From Lactiplantibacillus mudanjiangensis (GTDB lineage Bacteria; Bacillota; Bacilli; Lactobacillales; Lactobacillaceae), in contig NZ_BJDY01000007.1 in assembly GCF_005405385.1 (NCBI RefSeq), forward strand, positions 124,001 through 188,000: DNA of 64,000 nt. Direction: 5' to 3'. Made by a program: the position numbers and the translations under genes. Shown here piece after piece: positions 16,706 through 26,030 of this stretch. Position 1 is the stretch's first letter. Each line of letters begins with the position of its first letter. The notes below the pieces were generated by a model, which worked only from the letters and a program-made list of their open reading frames with translations, did no database searches and was not told the origin of the DNA.

Positions 16706-19399
16706 TCATTTTTGCGCCAATAACAGCGTTTTGATTTCAGCCGGTCCTAGCTGATCAACAGGCACTGTCGGTAACGCTTCTTCAAAGAAGTTCACCGCGC
16801 TGGCTTGCCAATCTGCCCGTTTCACCTGTAATGTAACCGGTTGCTTATCTAGATTATACCCGCGCAACGTCACGCCGTCAGTATTATTTGCTCGTTTTAA
16901 ACTGGTAATGGCTAATTCTGGCGTTTGATTAGTTAAATATTGGCCGGCAACTGGTAACTCACCAGTATGGGCTGTTGTCTGCATCACACTAAATGGCACT
17001 TGGAAGTCGCGTGCACGTTGATAACTAGCCAACCGTTGGTCATCGCTATCATCATGTAATTCAAAACTATAGTCACAACTAATGGGGCCTTGGCATTGTG
17101 CTTCCGGTGTTGCAAAGTAACCCCAGTCGCCCATTTCGCCAACGCAACGTAACAAGGTAATGGCAATGGTACGACTGTCTGGTAGAATTTCATACTCATT
17201 GAGACCAATGTTACCAACAGTTAGGCCATCATTGGCATCATGTAAATTCACAAAAGCTTGTTGGTGTTGCGGATTCGTTGGATTCTGCCAAGTTGCGGCC
17301 GGACGATTAGGTCGTGTGACCACCTCAAAAATAGATTCAGCGTCGTTCGTCATCGTCGCTAATTCAGTTTTAAATAAAACACGCAGACGATGATCACGCA
17401 TTTGGTTATTAAACGTTGATCGACATTGGACTTGGCGACTGTCCCGACTCAATGTGACCGTGGTGGTGATATCTAATGGTCGAACATCGCTAGATCGTTT
17501 TGCGGTCCGGTGAGTGATATCGACCACGGCTTGCTGCTCAACCAACAACTGATCATCAGCTGAGACCGGTACTTGTAAATGATGGACAAATTCCAAGGTA
17601 ACTCCGACATCATCCGCATGGACCACCCGCCAATCAAATGGAAAATCAGTTGACAAGATGGCCTGGTTATCGGCCGTTTGCTTGTAAATATATTCATTGC
17701 CCATGTCACCAGTATCTTCAAAGACGAGTAACCCTTGATATTTCCGACCGGTCTCACGATTGGTAACCGTTAAGCTCCCATTTTTAGCAACCTGAATATT
17801 TACCCAATCATTCGCAACAGTTTGCTCATCAACCACTAAGCTTGGCAAAGCTGGAGTTGACGTAACCGCTGGTGCTAAAGCTAAGACTTGCCAGCCAAAT
17901 GCCGGTAACGCTGTGACAGCCACCGTAATAGTGAGTTCAATCGCTTGATAAGCGACACGGAAGCGGTCTTTAGGCAGATCATAATGAAAGTCAACTTCCG
18001 ATTTTTCCAGTCTAAATGGGACAGGTTGACCTTTTGAATCAACGACTTGTAAAGTTGGTAATTTTTTTAACTCAGCCATTAATTCAGCGCGTTGTGACTG
18101 AATGGTGCCCGCTTCACTAAAGTTACGTCGAGCCCATTCAATCGTCACGGTCACACGCCCCGTCTTGGCAGTGCCACTTGTATTCACAACCACAAACGGC
18201 TTCGCATCGGCATTAAAACCAGTAGTCGTGATTCGATTAGCCAGCACCGTTAAGGCATCTTGTGCAATATAACGGCCAACCTCACTCGACTTGGCAAAAC
18301 GCGTCAACATTTCACGATGAACCTCATCCACTGAACAACCGCAAATACTATCATGTGGATGATTTTGTAACAATAATTTCCAAGCATAGCGGAACCGATC
18401 ATGTGGATAATCCGCTGCCAGATAAGCCATCGTTGCTAATGGTTCCGCCACACTATCTAGGAGTCGTTCATTGACCGTATTTTTTTGCTTCAAATAAACA
18501 CGACTAGACGCCGTGTTCGCCAACGTATACCAACCATCCGTTTCTTGACTCGTTAATTCATCATGAATCGTACTTAAGTCGGTTGGCAGATCAGCTTTCA
18601 AGGCAGCCAAATAATCATTGAAATTAGAATGAATAAATTCATAGTCGGGATATAGGTCGTTGGCAACTTTAATGGCGGCCGTCACATCGCTTTGAACCGG
18701 TTGGTGATCGACACCATTCATCATTAATAGGTTATCGGTAGCCGCATACTTTTCAGCATCCTCTAATTTTTGATCCCAGTAAGCTTTAGCTTGGGCCCGA
18801 TCTACCGGAATTTCGTTACCATTGCTATACCAGTTAGCAAAAAGCAACCCCATGATCTTCGTGCCATCAGGACCTTGCCACCACATTTCTGAATATTGGG
18901 ACGCGTAGTTGGCATCACTCACTTGGTTATTAAATCCAGTTGGGGTGACGCCACGCCCAAAGGCCGCTGTGTCCAAATTCGCTAGTTGCATCATTTGTGG
19001 GGTTTGTCCCATATTACCAAACGTATCTGGGAAGTAACCTAACTTTACTTCTTGTCCGTATTCACGCGCCTGATCACGACCGATGATCATGTTACGAACA
19101 TTGGCTTCCGGGCTAATCAAGAAATCATCTTGCAAGATATAGAACGGACCGATTTGTAATTTGCCCGCTGTAATGGCCGCAGCCAATTCAGGTTTGCGTT
19201 CGGGTCGTACCGCTAAATAATCATCTAGGGCAATCATCTGACCATCTAGATGAAAACTATCAAAGTCAGGATCATTTTTAAAGATATCTAATAAGTTATC
19301 GATCAAGGTCACTAACCGCATGTGATGTTGTTCAAATGGCATGTACCATTCACGATCCCAGTGGCTGTGCGAAATAATAAATACTTTTTTCTTAGTCAT
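16706..19399 (-). CDS. GH38 alpha-mannosidase
   Basis: A 897-aa family 38 alpha-mannosidase. Zinc-binding residues are in SHSHWDREW (from residue 10), and the nucleophile Asp125 is in GYFPDTFGN. Other family motifs are MNGVDHQPVQ and LLQNHPHDSICGCSVDEVH, the latter carrying further metal and substrate ligands. The C-terminal half has the expected beta-sandwich composition. No signal peptide, so it is cytoplasmic. GH38 enzymes remove alpha-1,3-, alpha-1,6- or alpha-1,2-linked mannose from N-glycan or mannan fragments. A GTG at 19408 would overlap the upstream TGA; I prefer ATG 19399 with AGGGTGA six bases upstream. It is coupled tightly to the GH125 gene. Confidence 0.92.
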   Translation of the reverse strand: MTKKKVFIISHSHWDREWYMPFEQHHMRLVTLIDNLLDIFKNDPDFDSFHLDGQMIALDDYLAVRPERKPELAAAITAGKLQIGPFYILQDDFLISPEANVRNMIIGRDQAREYGQEVKLGYFPDTFGNMGQTPQMMQLANLDTAAFGRGVTPTGFNNQVSDANYASQYSEMWWQGPDGTKIMGLLFANWYSNGNEIPVDRAQAKAYWDQKLEDAEKYAATDNLLMMNGVDHQPVQSDVTAAIKVANDLYPDYEFIHSNFNDYLAALKADLPTDLSTIHDELTSQETDGWYTLANTASSRVYLKQKNTVNERLLDSVAEPLATMAYLAADYPHDRFRYAWKLLLQNHPHDSICGCSVDEVHREMLTRFAKSSEVGRYIAQDALTVLANRITTTGFNADAKPFVVVNTSGTAKTGRVTVTIEWARRNFSEAGTIQSQRAELMAELKKLPTLQVVDSKGQPVPFRLEKSEVDFHYDLPKDRFRVAYQAIELTITVAVTALPAFGWQVLALAPAVTSTPALPSLVVDEQTVANDWVNIQVAKNGSLTVTNRETGRKYQGLLVFEDTGDMGNEYIYKQTADNQAILSTDFPFDWRVVHADDVGVTLEFVHHLQVPVSADDQLLVEQQAVVDITHRTAKRSSDVRPLDITTTVTLSRDSRQVQCRSTFNNQMRDHRLRVLFKTELATMTNDAESIFEVVTRPNRPAATWQNPTNPQHQQAFVNLHDANDGLTVGNIGLNEYEILPDSRTIAITLLRCVGEMGDWGYFATPEAQCQGPISCDYSFELHDDSDDQRLASYQRARDFQVPFSVMQTTAHTGELPVAGQYLTNQTPELAITSLKRANNTDGVTLRGYNLDKQPVTLQVKRADWQASAVNFFEEALPTVPVDQLGPAEIKTLLLAQK

Positions 19400-19404
19400 T
19401 TTAG

Positions 19405-20694
19405 TCACCCTTCAATGTTAAAACCCAATGTGTCTAGCAATAATTCGCAATACATCATGTTGGCCCAAGAGAACCATTCCCGGGTAAACTGGTGATCGTC
19501 ATTCACATCAAATGATTCATGCATCAAGTCCGTCCCACCAGTCGTTTGAACCAACGTCTGTAATGCTTGATGTTGCTGCTCAGTATCCGTCGTGGTGAGT
19601 CCAGTCATGGCAATGGCAATTGGCCAAATGTAATTAACTGGTGTATGAGGACTGCCTTGTCCAGCTGCCAGCGTGCCTTCGTAGTAATACGGATTTTCTG
19701 AGCTCAACAACGTCTGTCGCGTCCGTTGATAAGCGGCATCAGTCAAGTCGCAGTAACCAAGATAAGGCGCACTCAAAAGACTTGGCACATTCCCATCATC
19801 CATTAACTTCGCTTGACCGAGGCCATCAACTTCATACGCATAAACTTGTTCACCTTTGGCATTCGTCGTATAGCCATACGTTTCAATCCCCTCACGCACT
19901 GACGTTGCTAAAGCTTTAGCGCGCGCCACAATAGCCGGATCGTCTAAAATTTGACTAAAGATGTCTTGTAAATAACCTAAAATCACCACGGCAAACATGT
20001 TTGCAGGCACCAAATACCCATATTCACAGGCATCATCACTTGGGCGAAATCCGGACCAAATCATGCCGGTATCGGCAACTGGCGTCCCGCGACCATCGCG
20101 AACCAATGAATCTTCAGGGCGATCTTCGGTCCGTTCAAATCGATATGGTGAGGTTTCATGATGTTGCTCAACCTCAAAAGTAGTTAACAGTGCTTTGACA
20201 CCGGTTACAAAACGATCATCAAATTGCGCCGTTGCCCCCGTATTTTTATACAACAAGTAAGCTAATTGCACGGGATAACACAGAGAATCAATTTCAAATT
20301 TACGTTCCCAAATCCAGGGACCCATATCGGTTTTGTCACTTTGGTGGCCCTGACCATTGGCGGTTTCATTGAACGCATTGGCATACGGATCTAACGTCAT
20401 ATTAAAGAATTGGCGTTGCACAATCCGGACGATTAAATCCCTAATTCCAGGATGCTCACGCGCCAAAGCTAAATAAGGTCTGACTTGGGCCGTGGAATCA
20501 CGTTGCCACATAGCGGGAATATCACCGGTCAAAATAAAAGCAGTGCCTAATTCATCATCTGAAATAGTGGTTGCGAGTGTATTTAAAAACGTCTTCTCAA
20601 AAACGGTTCCCCATTTAGGATTTAACGGTTGGCTCAACTGGTTGATCTTTGCAACAAAGTCTTGAACTTGTTCATCGACATAATTAGTGGTCAT
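19405..20694 (-). CDS. GH125 exo-alpha-1,6-mannosidase
   Basis: A 429-aa glycoside hydrolase family 125 protein (formerly DUF1237). Recognisable family segments are PAMWQRDSTAQVRPYL, MIWSGFRPSDDACEYGYLVP (the region with the general acid Asp) and HESFDVNDDHQFTREWFSW (the region with the general base Glu). GH125 enzymes cleave alpha-1,6-linked mannose with inversion. No secretion signal. The ATG at 20724 lacks a ribosome site; the ATG at 20694 has GAGGTGA at the right distance. It is the first gene of the operon that continues with GH38, ROK and GH1. Its promoter region carries the TGATATATCA operator. Confidence 0.9.
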   Translation of the reverse strand: MTTNYVDEQVQDFVAKINQLSQPLNPKWGTVFEKTFLNTLATTISDDELGTAFILTGDIPAMWQRDSTAQVRPYLALAREHPGIRDLIVRIVQRQFFNMTLDPYANAFNETANGQGHQSDKTDMGPWIWERKFEIDSLCYPVQLAYLLYKNTGATAQFDDRFVTGVKALLTTFEVEQHHETSPYRFERTEDRPEDSLVRDGRGTPVADTGMIWSGFRPSDDACEYGYLVPANMFAVVILGYLQDIFSQILDDPAIVARAKALATSVREGIETYGYTTNAKGEQVYAYEVDGLGQAKLMDDGNVPSLLSAPYLGYCDLTDAAYQRTRQTLLSSENPYYYEGTLAAGQGSPHTPVNYIWPIAIAMTGLTTTDTEQQHQALQTLVQTTGGTDLMHESFDVNDDHQFTREWFSWANMMYCELLLDTLGFNIEG

Positions 20695-20712
20695 TTTGTT
20701 CACCTCATCAAT

Positions 20713-20723
20713 TTGATATATCA
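20713..20723. promoter_or_regulatory. Palindromic operator 1 (TTGATATATCA)
   Basis: This is a perfect palindrome, TGATATATCA, within AATTTGATATATCATTT. The same 17 nt recur upstream of the ABC-ATPase gene at about 34129-34145. It lies just downstream of a TATAAT-like -10 on the minus strand, ahead of GH125. It is the probable binding site of the divergent GntR/LacI-type regulator at 20844. Confidence 0.65.
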
Positions 20724-20752
20724 TTTTATGCTATTATAGCATGCTGGTCGCT

Positions 20753-20811
20753 TTTGTATATATCAAATACACGTTTTTTCTTTCTATTTTCGCTGACAAA
20801 TGATATATTAA
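20753..20811. promoter_or_regulatory. Two further operator-like sites in the divergent mannosidase promoter region
   Basis: TTTGTATATATCAAA (20753-20767) and AAATGATATATTAA (20798-20811) resemble the palindrome at 20713. The second overlaps the probable promoter of the regulator gene, suggesting autoregulation. Confidence 0.45.
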
Positions 20812-20843
20812 CTATAAACAATAACCAACGGAAGTGACTCACA

Positions 20844-21914
20844 ATGCCAAAAAGCGAACCGATGTATCTCAAAATTTATAATCACTTAAAAACGCAAATT
20901 AAAACGGGCGACCTTAAAGCTGATCAACAATTACCAACCGAGCTTCAACTAGCTAAGACTTATGGGGTCAGTCGGATTACCTCAAAACGGGCCTTAACTG
21001 AACTTGAAAGCCAAGGGCTGATCTATCGTCAACAAGGCAGTGGCAGTTTCGTACAGTCAACGGCTGCGACAACGTCAACCATTAGCAAACAAGTTCTACT
21101 AGTCCTCCCATTTCCAACCGATGCCGGACTTGGTGACTATGCGGCTGGGGTTAGTCAAGCGGCCCAAAAGCAAGGGTATCAAGCGCTAACCATGGACCCT
21201 GATAGTTTCAATCAGCTCCCACTAGCGACTATTCAAGCAACCTACGCGGGCGTTATTTATTTGTCTCAAGATCTCTATCAAGATGCTGAACATTTATATG
21301 AACTCAAGTTAGCCGGTATTCCACTAGTTTTGCTTGATAAACAACTGCCTGAATTGGACCTGCCAGTCGTGTGTGCCGATAACCTTAACGGCGGTCGTTT
21401 GGCTACTGAACACCTGATTAGCTTGCATCACCAAAAGATTCTCTTCTATGCGCAAGCAGAACAAGCCGTTTTTCCAAGTTCAGTCTATGAACGTTACTTT
21501 GGATATTTAACCGCACTCAAAGCAGCTCAATTACAGCCAGCCGCGGCTTTAGCTAACCTACCTGAGTTACATGCTTACACGGCTGACCAATGGGTACAGT
21601 ATCTAAAAGACACGCAAATTACCGCCATTGTCGTTGAAAATGATTTAGTTGCCATTAAATTAATGAATCAACTCCGCGCTGCCGACCCAGCGCTTAGTCA
21701 ACGTTTATCGGTCGTTGGCTTTGATAATATCCAAGCTGCCAGTTTAACGTATCCAGCGCTAACCACGATTGCTCAAGACTTTACTGGCATCGGCGCCCAA
21801 GCAGTCGATTTACTTTTAAGTTCAACGCCAGCACCAAAATTAACCAAGTTACCTGTTCGTTTGATTACCCGCGATTCCACGCGGCCAATGGTCCCTTATT
21901 CAAAGGAGGATTAA
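20844..21914 (+). CDS. GntR-HTH / LacI-type effector transcriptional regulator (AraR-like architecture)
   Basis: A 356-aa regulator. An N-terminal GntR winged helix spans about residues 5-70 (DLKADQQLPTELQLAKTYGVSRITSKRALTELESQGLIYRQQGSGSFV). It is fused to a LacI/periplasmic-binding-like sensor domain (LVLPFPTDAGLGDYAAGVSQAA, VLLDKQLPELDLPVVCADNLNGGRLATEHL, SVVGFDNIQAASLTYPALTTIAQD). This is the AraR architecture, typical of repressors that are released by a sugar. It is divergent from the GH125-GH38-ROK-GH1 operon and followed after 3 bp by GH92, so it is the probable local repressor of mannose-glycan use. The likely effector is mannose or a manno-oligosaccharide (inference). Confidence 0.88.
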   Translation: MPKSEPMYLKIYNHLKTQIKTGDLKADQQLPTELQLAKTYGVSRITSKRALTELESQGLIYRQQGSGSFVQSTAATTSTISKQVLLVLPFPTDAGLGDYAAGVSQAAQKQGYQALTMDPDSFNQLPLATIQATYAGVIYLSQDLYQDAEHLYELKLAGIPLVLLDKQLPELDLPVVCADNLNGGRLATEHLISLHHQKILFYAQAEQAVFPSSVYERYFGYLTALKAAQLQPAAALANLPELHAYTADQWVQYLKDTQITAIVVENDLVAIKLMNQLRAADPALSQRLSVVGFDNIQAASLTYPALTTIAQDFTGIGAQAVDLLLSSTPAPKLTKLPVRLITRDSTRPMVPYSKED

Positions 21915-21917
21915 CTC

Positions 21918-24047
21918 ATGCAAATTGATCAACTTGATATTCGACAAGGCACCGCCAACACCCCACAACGGTCACACGGTAACTGTCTACCGTACGTCGG
22001 CGTGCCATTTGGGATGAACTATTTTAGTGTGCAAACCGATGGCTCAGCTGGCAGCTGGTTCTTCCAGCCTGACAGTCCTCGTTTTGAGGGCATTCGGCTG
22101 ACTCATCAACCTAGCCCTTGGATTGGCGACTATTGCTATTTCTTAATGACCGCGGTTCAATGGCAATCGTCAGCAACTAAACCCGATTTGGTCGGTAATT
22201 ATCGGCCAACTGCCGCGACGTTCAATGCCCATCATTTGGCGTTAGTCGATGACCATTTCCGTGTCCGAACCGAGCTAACCCCCACCGCTTACGGCGCTGC
22301 TAGTCGTTATCAGTTTGATCAATTGATTGCTGAGCATCATGGCCTTGCCATTCAATTGCCAGACCAAGGCAGCTTCATGTTGACCGCTACTGGAATTGAC
22401 CTTTATACCAATGATTATCACGGTGGCGAAGATCCCGATTTGAAGCTCTATGCTTCCCTCACCTTACCAGACATTGATTTGGCTCATTCTGGCTATTATG
22501 ATCACGATCAACAATGGCATGCGACTACCCAAGCCACTGGTCAAAACTTAACCATCTTAATTGCAACAACTGCAATGACTTTTGAAACTCGTTTAGCCAC
22601 CTCTTACGTCAGCGCTGATCAAGCTACGTTAAATCGCACACGGCTTAGCGATCAATCATTTGAAACCCTATTAAATGAAAGCGCTGACCAATGGGCTCAC
22701 TATCTCAACCGGGTGACGGTAACTGATCATCACCCCGCTACGGTGAAGACATTCTACACTTGTTTATATCGACTATTCCTGTTTCCACAGCGATTTTACG
22801 AACTTGATGCCAATCAACAACCCATTCATTACGACACCACCGCGCACCAATCTAAGCCAGGGCTCCTTTATACAAATAATGGTTTCTGGGACACCGCTAA
22901 AACGGTCTACAGTTTGTTTACCATTTTGGCACCTGAACTCTTGCCGAAGTTTCTCAAAGGCTTCTTAACCAGCTATCAAGAAACCGGCTTTCTCCCTCGC
23001 TGGTTGGCCCCAGATGAACGTGGCATGATGCCCGGGAACTTGGTAGATTCAGTCATTGCTGAGAGTGCCAAAAAAGGCTTGGCTAAAGACTTAATGCCAG
23101 CGTTACTAGCCGCTATGCAGGCCAGTGACACCGCGGCAACCAACACCCGCTATGGTCGCCAGGGCGCGGACGCATACGAGAAATACGGTTATATTCCGGC
23201 CGATCAATACAACGAAAGTGTGAACTGGACCCAAGACTACTCCTATAGTGATTACTGCATCGGTCAAGTTGCCGATGTTTTAGGCCAGTCAAAATTGGCG
23301 ACCAACTATTGGCAACAATCTCATCGTTACTTGGCACTCTTAGACCCCCAAACCGGCTTTTTGCGGCCGAAAAATGCTGATGGGTCGTTTAAACCCAACT
23401 TCATCCCTGATCGCTGGGGCACCGATTATACAGAAGGCAGTGCTTGGCAAAATAGCTTTGCGGCGGTCCACGATCTGCCAACTATGATTGACGCTTTCGG
23501 TGGTGACACTAAATTTAACGCTCAATTAACTAAGCTATGCAACACCGCACCTTCTTATCAAGTTGGTGGCTATGGCATGGTTATTCACGAAATGGCCGAA
23601 ATGGCAGCAGTTGATTACGGTCAACTCGCAATTTCAAATCAACCTAGTTTCCATCTGCCATACCTATTTGCAGTTGCCGGTCATCCTGAAAAAACACAAG
23701 TCACCGTTAAACAGTTACGTCGGCTCTTCAATGCTAGCCCAACCGGTTTCCCAGGTGATGAAGATAATGGCTCCATGGCTGGTTGGTTCATCTTTGCTTG
23801 TCTCGGATTCTATCCGGTCTGCCCAGCCGATGCTGAATATGTCTTTGGGATTCCGGCCTTTGATGAAGTAGTCATTCATTTGGCAGATCACGACTTGACG
23901 TTAACCACGCAAAATAATCATGATCACAACAATTTTGTGCAACAACGTCAACTCGAAACAAGCCCAATGACCGCCAACAAGATCAGCCACGCTGACTTAC
24001 TTAAAGCACATCAGTTGACCACTCGGTTAGGCTTAGTGCCTAGTTAA
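21918..24047 (+). CDS. GH92 alpha-mannosidase (exo-alpha-1,2-mannosidase-like)
   Basis: A 709-aa family 92 enzyme. Motifs are GNCLPYVGVPFGMNYFSVQT and IRLTHQPSPWIGDY in the N-terminal beta domain, then TNNGFWDTAKTVYSLFTI, YIPADQYNESVNWTQDYSYSDYC and FPGDEDNGSMAGWFIFACLGFYP in the (alpha/alpha)6 domain. The GDEDNGSMAGW segment carries the expected catalytic acidic residues. GH92 enzymes are calcium-dependent exo-alpha-mannosidases, mostly alpha-1,2. No signal peptide, so it acts after uptake. It is co-transcribed with the preceding regulator: 3-bp gap, and AAAGGAGG lies inside the regulator's last codons. Confidence 0.92.
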   Translation: MQIDQLDIRQGTANTPQRSHGNCLPYVGVPFGMNYFSVQTDGSAGSWFFQPDSPRFEGIRLTHQPSPWIGDYCYFLMTAVQWQSSATKPDLVGNYRPTAATFNAHHLALVDDHFRVRTELTPTAYGAASRYQFDQLIAEHHGLAIQLPDQGSFMLTATGIDLYTNDYHGGEDPDLKLYASLTLPDIDLAHSGYYDHDQQWHATTQATGQNLTILIATTAMTFETRLATSYVSADQATLNRTRLSDQSFETLLNESADQWAHYLNRVTVTDHHPATVKTFYTCLYRLFLFPQRFYELDANQQPIHYDTTAHQSKPGLLYTNNGFWDTAKTVYSLFTILAPELLPKFLKGFLTSYQETGFLPRWLAPDERGMMPGNLVDSVIAESAKKGLAKDLMPALLAAMQASDTAATNTRYGRQGADAYEKYGYIPADQYNESVNWTQDYSYSDYCIGQVADVLGQSKLATNYWQQSHRYLALLDPQTGFLRPKNADGSFKPNFIPDRWGTDYTEGSAWQNSFAAVHDLPTMIDAFGGDTKFNAQLTKLCNTAPSYQVGGYGMVIHEMAEMAAVDYGQLAISNQPSFHLPYLFAVAGHPEKTQVTVKQLRRLFNASPTGFPGDEDNGSMAGWFIFACLGFYPVCPADAEYVFGIPAFDEVVIHLADHDLTLTTQNNHDHNNFVQQRQLETSPMTANKISHADLLKAHQLTTRLGLVPS

Positions 24048-24060
24048 CGCTTAAATGAGT

Positions 24061-24460
24061 CACCTCCGCCAACCAGTGATTCTGCCAGCTGTGGGGACCG
24101 GTTCCAGCCAAAGTACGGGCTTCCACCTCGCTTTTGAGCCTAGCCAAAACCACTAGTCTCAAAAGTCGTCCATATCGTAAAGTCCGGGAAAGCCACCCGG
24201 ACTAACGATATTTTCACGGCCGGCGCCATCACTGGCTGGCTCCGGTTGTATTGCGACTACCAATCAATATTGTAATCATCATAACCGAGAGTGAGTCCAC
24301 ATTGAGCCCAGCCGTGGGAGCTCTTAGCGATTTATCGCTTAGAGCTTGGCGCTTTTGAAACACGGGCTTGGTGGTTCAAAACGATGGTCGAGACCGCTCT
24401 TTGGCTCGACCAGTCCGCCCACAGCGTTCCGGCTCAAGGTGGGCGAACGGTAGGTGGCAA
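24061..24460 (+). repeat. Dispersed hairpin-rich element, copy R3 (two complete arms)
   Basis: A 400-bp copy with both arms but without recognisable outer terminal repeats. Arm 1 hairpins are CTTTTGAG/CTCAAAAG and a GTCCGGG/CCCGGAC-like stem. Arm 2 has GCTCTTAGCGA/TCGCTTAGAGC and the apical pair GGTCGAG/CTCGACC, a stem variant not seen in the other copies but still fully paired. It lies between the convergent GH92 and response-regulator genes. Confidence 0.85.
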
Positions 24461-24467
24461 GTACAAG

Positions 24468-24509
24468 AAAAAGATCCTCGCAACGCGTTAACGTTACGAG
24501 GATCTTTTT
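24468..24509. terminator. Bidirectional intrinsic terminator
   Basis: The arms AAAAAGATCCTCG and CGAGGATCTTTTT enclose an inner ACG/CGT pair. It lies between GH92 and the response-regulator gene and closes the ABC/two-component operon. Confidence 0.85.
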
Positions 24510-24519
24510 GGGCGCTTGC

Positions 24520-25998
24520 TCAACTAATTTGTAGCTTGCCTTGCCGTTGTTGCCGATATTCTTTCGGTGAAATATCACAGATGACGCGGAAATTTTTATA
24601 AAAGTAGCCACTATTCGTGTAGCCAATTGCCAAAGCAATATTATTAATACTCTCATTGGTTGTCGCCAACATCTGCTTAGCTTGATCAATCCGATATTGA
24701 TTTAAATATTTTGAAAAACTCGTATGAACTTCTTTTTTAAATAATTGCCCTAAATAAACTGGATTAAGATGCAAGCGATCAGCAACTTGGGTTAGTGATA
24801 AATCTTGTGCATATTCTTGTGCCACCATGTCCACTACCCGATTGATATTTTGGGAAAAAGCATAGGCTTGACGTGGTTCGAATTGAACGATCATGGCTTG
24901 GACAGCGGCTTCTAACTCACCAATCGTGGTGGCAACATCAATTGCCGTCAGTTGTTGCTCGTAGTCTCGATTACTCAATGATTGATAATTACTCATCACA
25001 TTCAAGATTAAAAAGGCAATCTGACGAGCATACGATGGTGCAACATGTTCATCACTCAACTGTGCAAAGATCTTTTGTACACTTTGCGCCATCAAGGACT
25101 GATTGGCGACCATCACTGCTTGCTTGAACCCAGCCAACGAAATTTTAGGAATCTCGGCCTGTCGCAACCATTCTGTTCGCGCAGCGTTGGATAAAAATGG
25201 CGCCCGTTCTTCATAGAATTGATAGAGTTCCGCCAGCGTTTGCGCTTGTTCCAAACTTTCGGCTAACCGCTCCATCTGATTGACATGTTGTCCCACCGTA
25301 ATAAACGAGTCACCGGCAATCAATTGATCACGTTCAAGTTGACGCACAAACTGATTCAACGCCGTATGTGTCCCCGCGAAACATAAAATCAATTGATCCG
25401 CATTGGTATAAAACAGTGACTGCTGTTGCTGTTGACAAGCCGCCATCACCGCTTCAAAATCGGCTAAGACATTACAACAAACAACGGTAAATTCATGTTC
25501 ATCAGCGGCAATTCCCGCCCGATCTAATAGATCCGCCATCTGAGTAGTGGTTAATTCGCCGGCCAATAGTCGTTCTGTTTGCATTTCCAAGTAATATCGT
25601 TGACTTAAGGTTTGTTGCTGCCGTTGGGCCAGCTGCTGTTGTACCTTATTTAAAACATCACCTAACTCTTTTGCATTGACCGGTTTCAACAAGTAATCCA
25701 GTGCCCCTAAACGTAGCGCTGATTTCACATAATCAAATTCTTGATAGCCCGACAACACAATCACTGCCGGCACCTGGGGTAAGTGCTGTACAGCTTGCAT
25801 CAAGTCAATCCCCGTCATTTCAGGCATTCGTACATCTGTAATGATTAAATCAACCGACTGCGTTTGGAGTGTCGCCAACGCTTGTTGACCATTTCTAGCG
25901 GTCGCAACGATTTCAAACCCATGTTGTTGCCAATCGATTACTTTGGTCATCCCTTTTAAAATCATGTACTCATCATCGACAATCATCACACGTTCCAT
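24520..25998 (-). CDS. YesN-type response regulator with AraC DNA-binding domain
   Basis: A 492-aa regulator. The receiver domain spans residues 1-120: acidic pocket VDDEYM, phospho-acceptor Asp55 in ITDVRMP, and a Lys in YLLKPVN. A middle region of about 230 residues without a clear fold follows. The C-terminal AraC/XylS double helix-turn-helix has LSLTQVADRLHLNPVYLGQLFKKE and NNIALAIGYTNSGYFYKNFR. The start is ATG 25998, with GGGGG upstream. It is the last gene of the ABC operon, next to its YesM-type kinase. Such pairs typically activate transport genes when extracellular glycans are sensed, so it probably activates this locus. Confidence 0.9.
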   Translation of the reverse strand: MERVMIVDDEYMILKGMTKVIDWQQHGFEIVATARNGQQALATLQTQSVDLIITDVRMPEMTGIDLMQAVQHLPQVPAVIVLSGYQEFDYVKSALRLGALDYLLKPVNAKELGDVLNKVQQQLAQRQQQTLSQRYYLEMQTERLLAGELTTTQMADLLDRAGIAADEHEFTVVCCNVLADFEAVMAACQQQQQSLFYTNADQLILCFAGTHTALNQFVRQLERDQLIAGDSFITVGQHVNQMERLAESLEQAQTLAELYQFYEERAPFLSNAARTEWLRQAEIPKISLAGFKQAVMVANQSLMAQSVQKIFAQLSDEHVAPSYARQIAFLILNVMSNYQSLSNRDYEQQLTAIDVATTIGELEAAVQAMIVQFEPRQAYAFSQNINRVVDMVAQEYAQDLSLTQVADRLHLNPVYLGQLFKKEVHTSFSKYLNQYRIDQAKQMLATTNESINNIALAIGYTNSGYFYKNFRVICDISPKEYRQQRQGKLQIS

Positions 25999-26030
25999 CA
26001 CTCAATTCCCCCTCATCCTGGCAAATCCCA

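Noticed and set aside
24368-24601. Short ORFs inside repeat copies (also near 35109, 37024, 40124, 47675 and 50611)
   Set aside because: They translate the hairpin-rich element, differ in frame and length from copy to copy, and lack ribosome sites.
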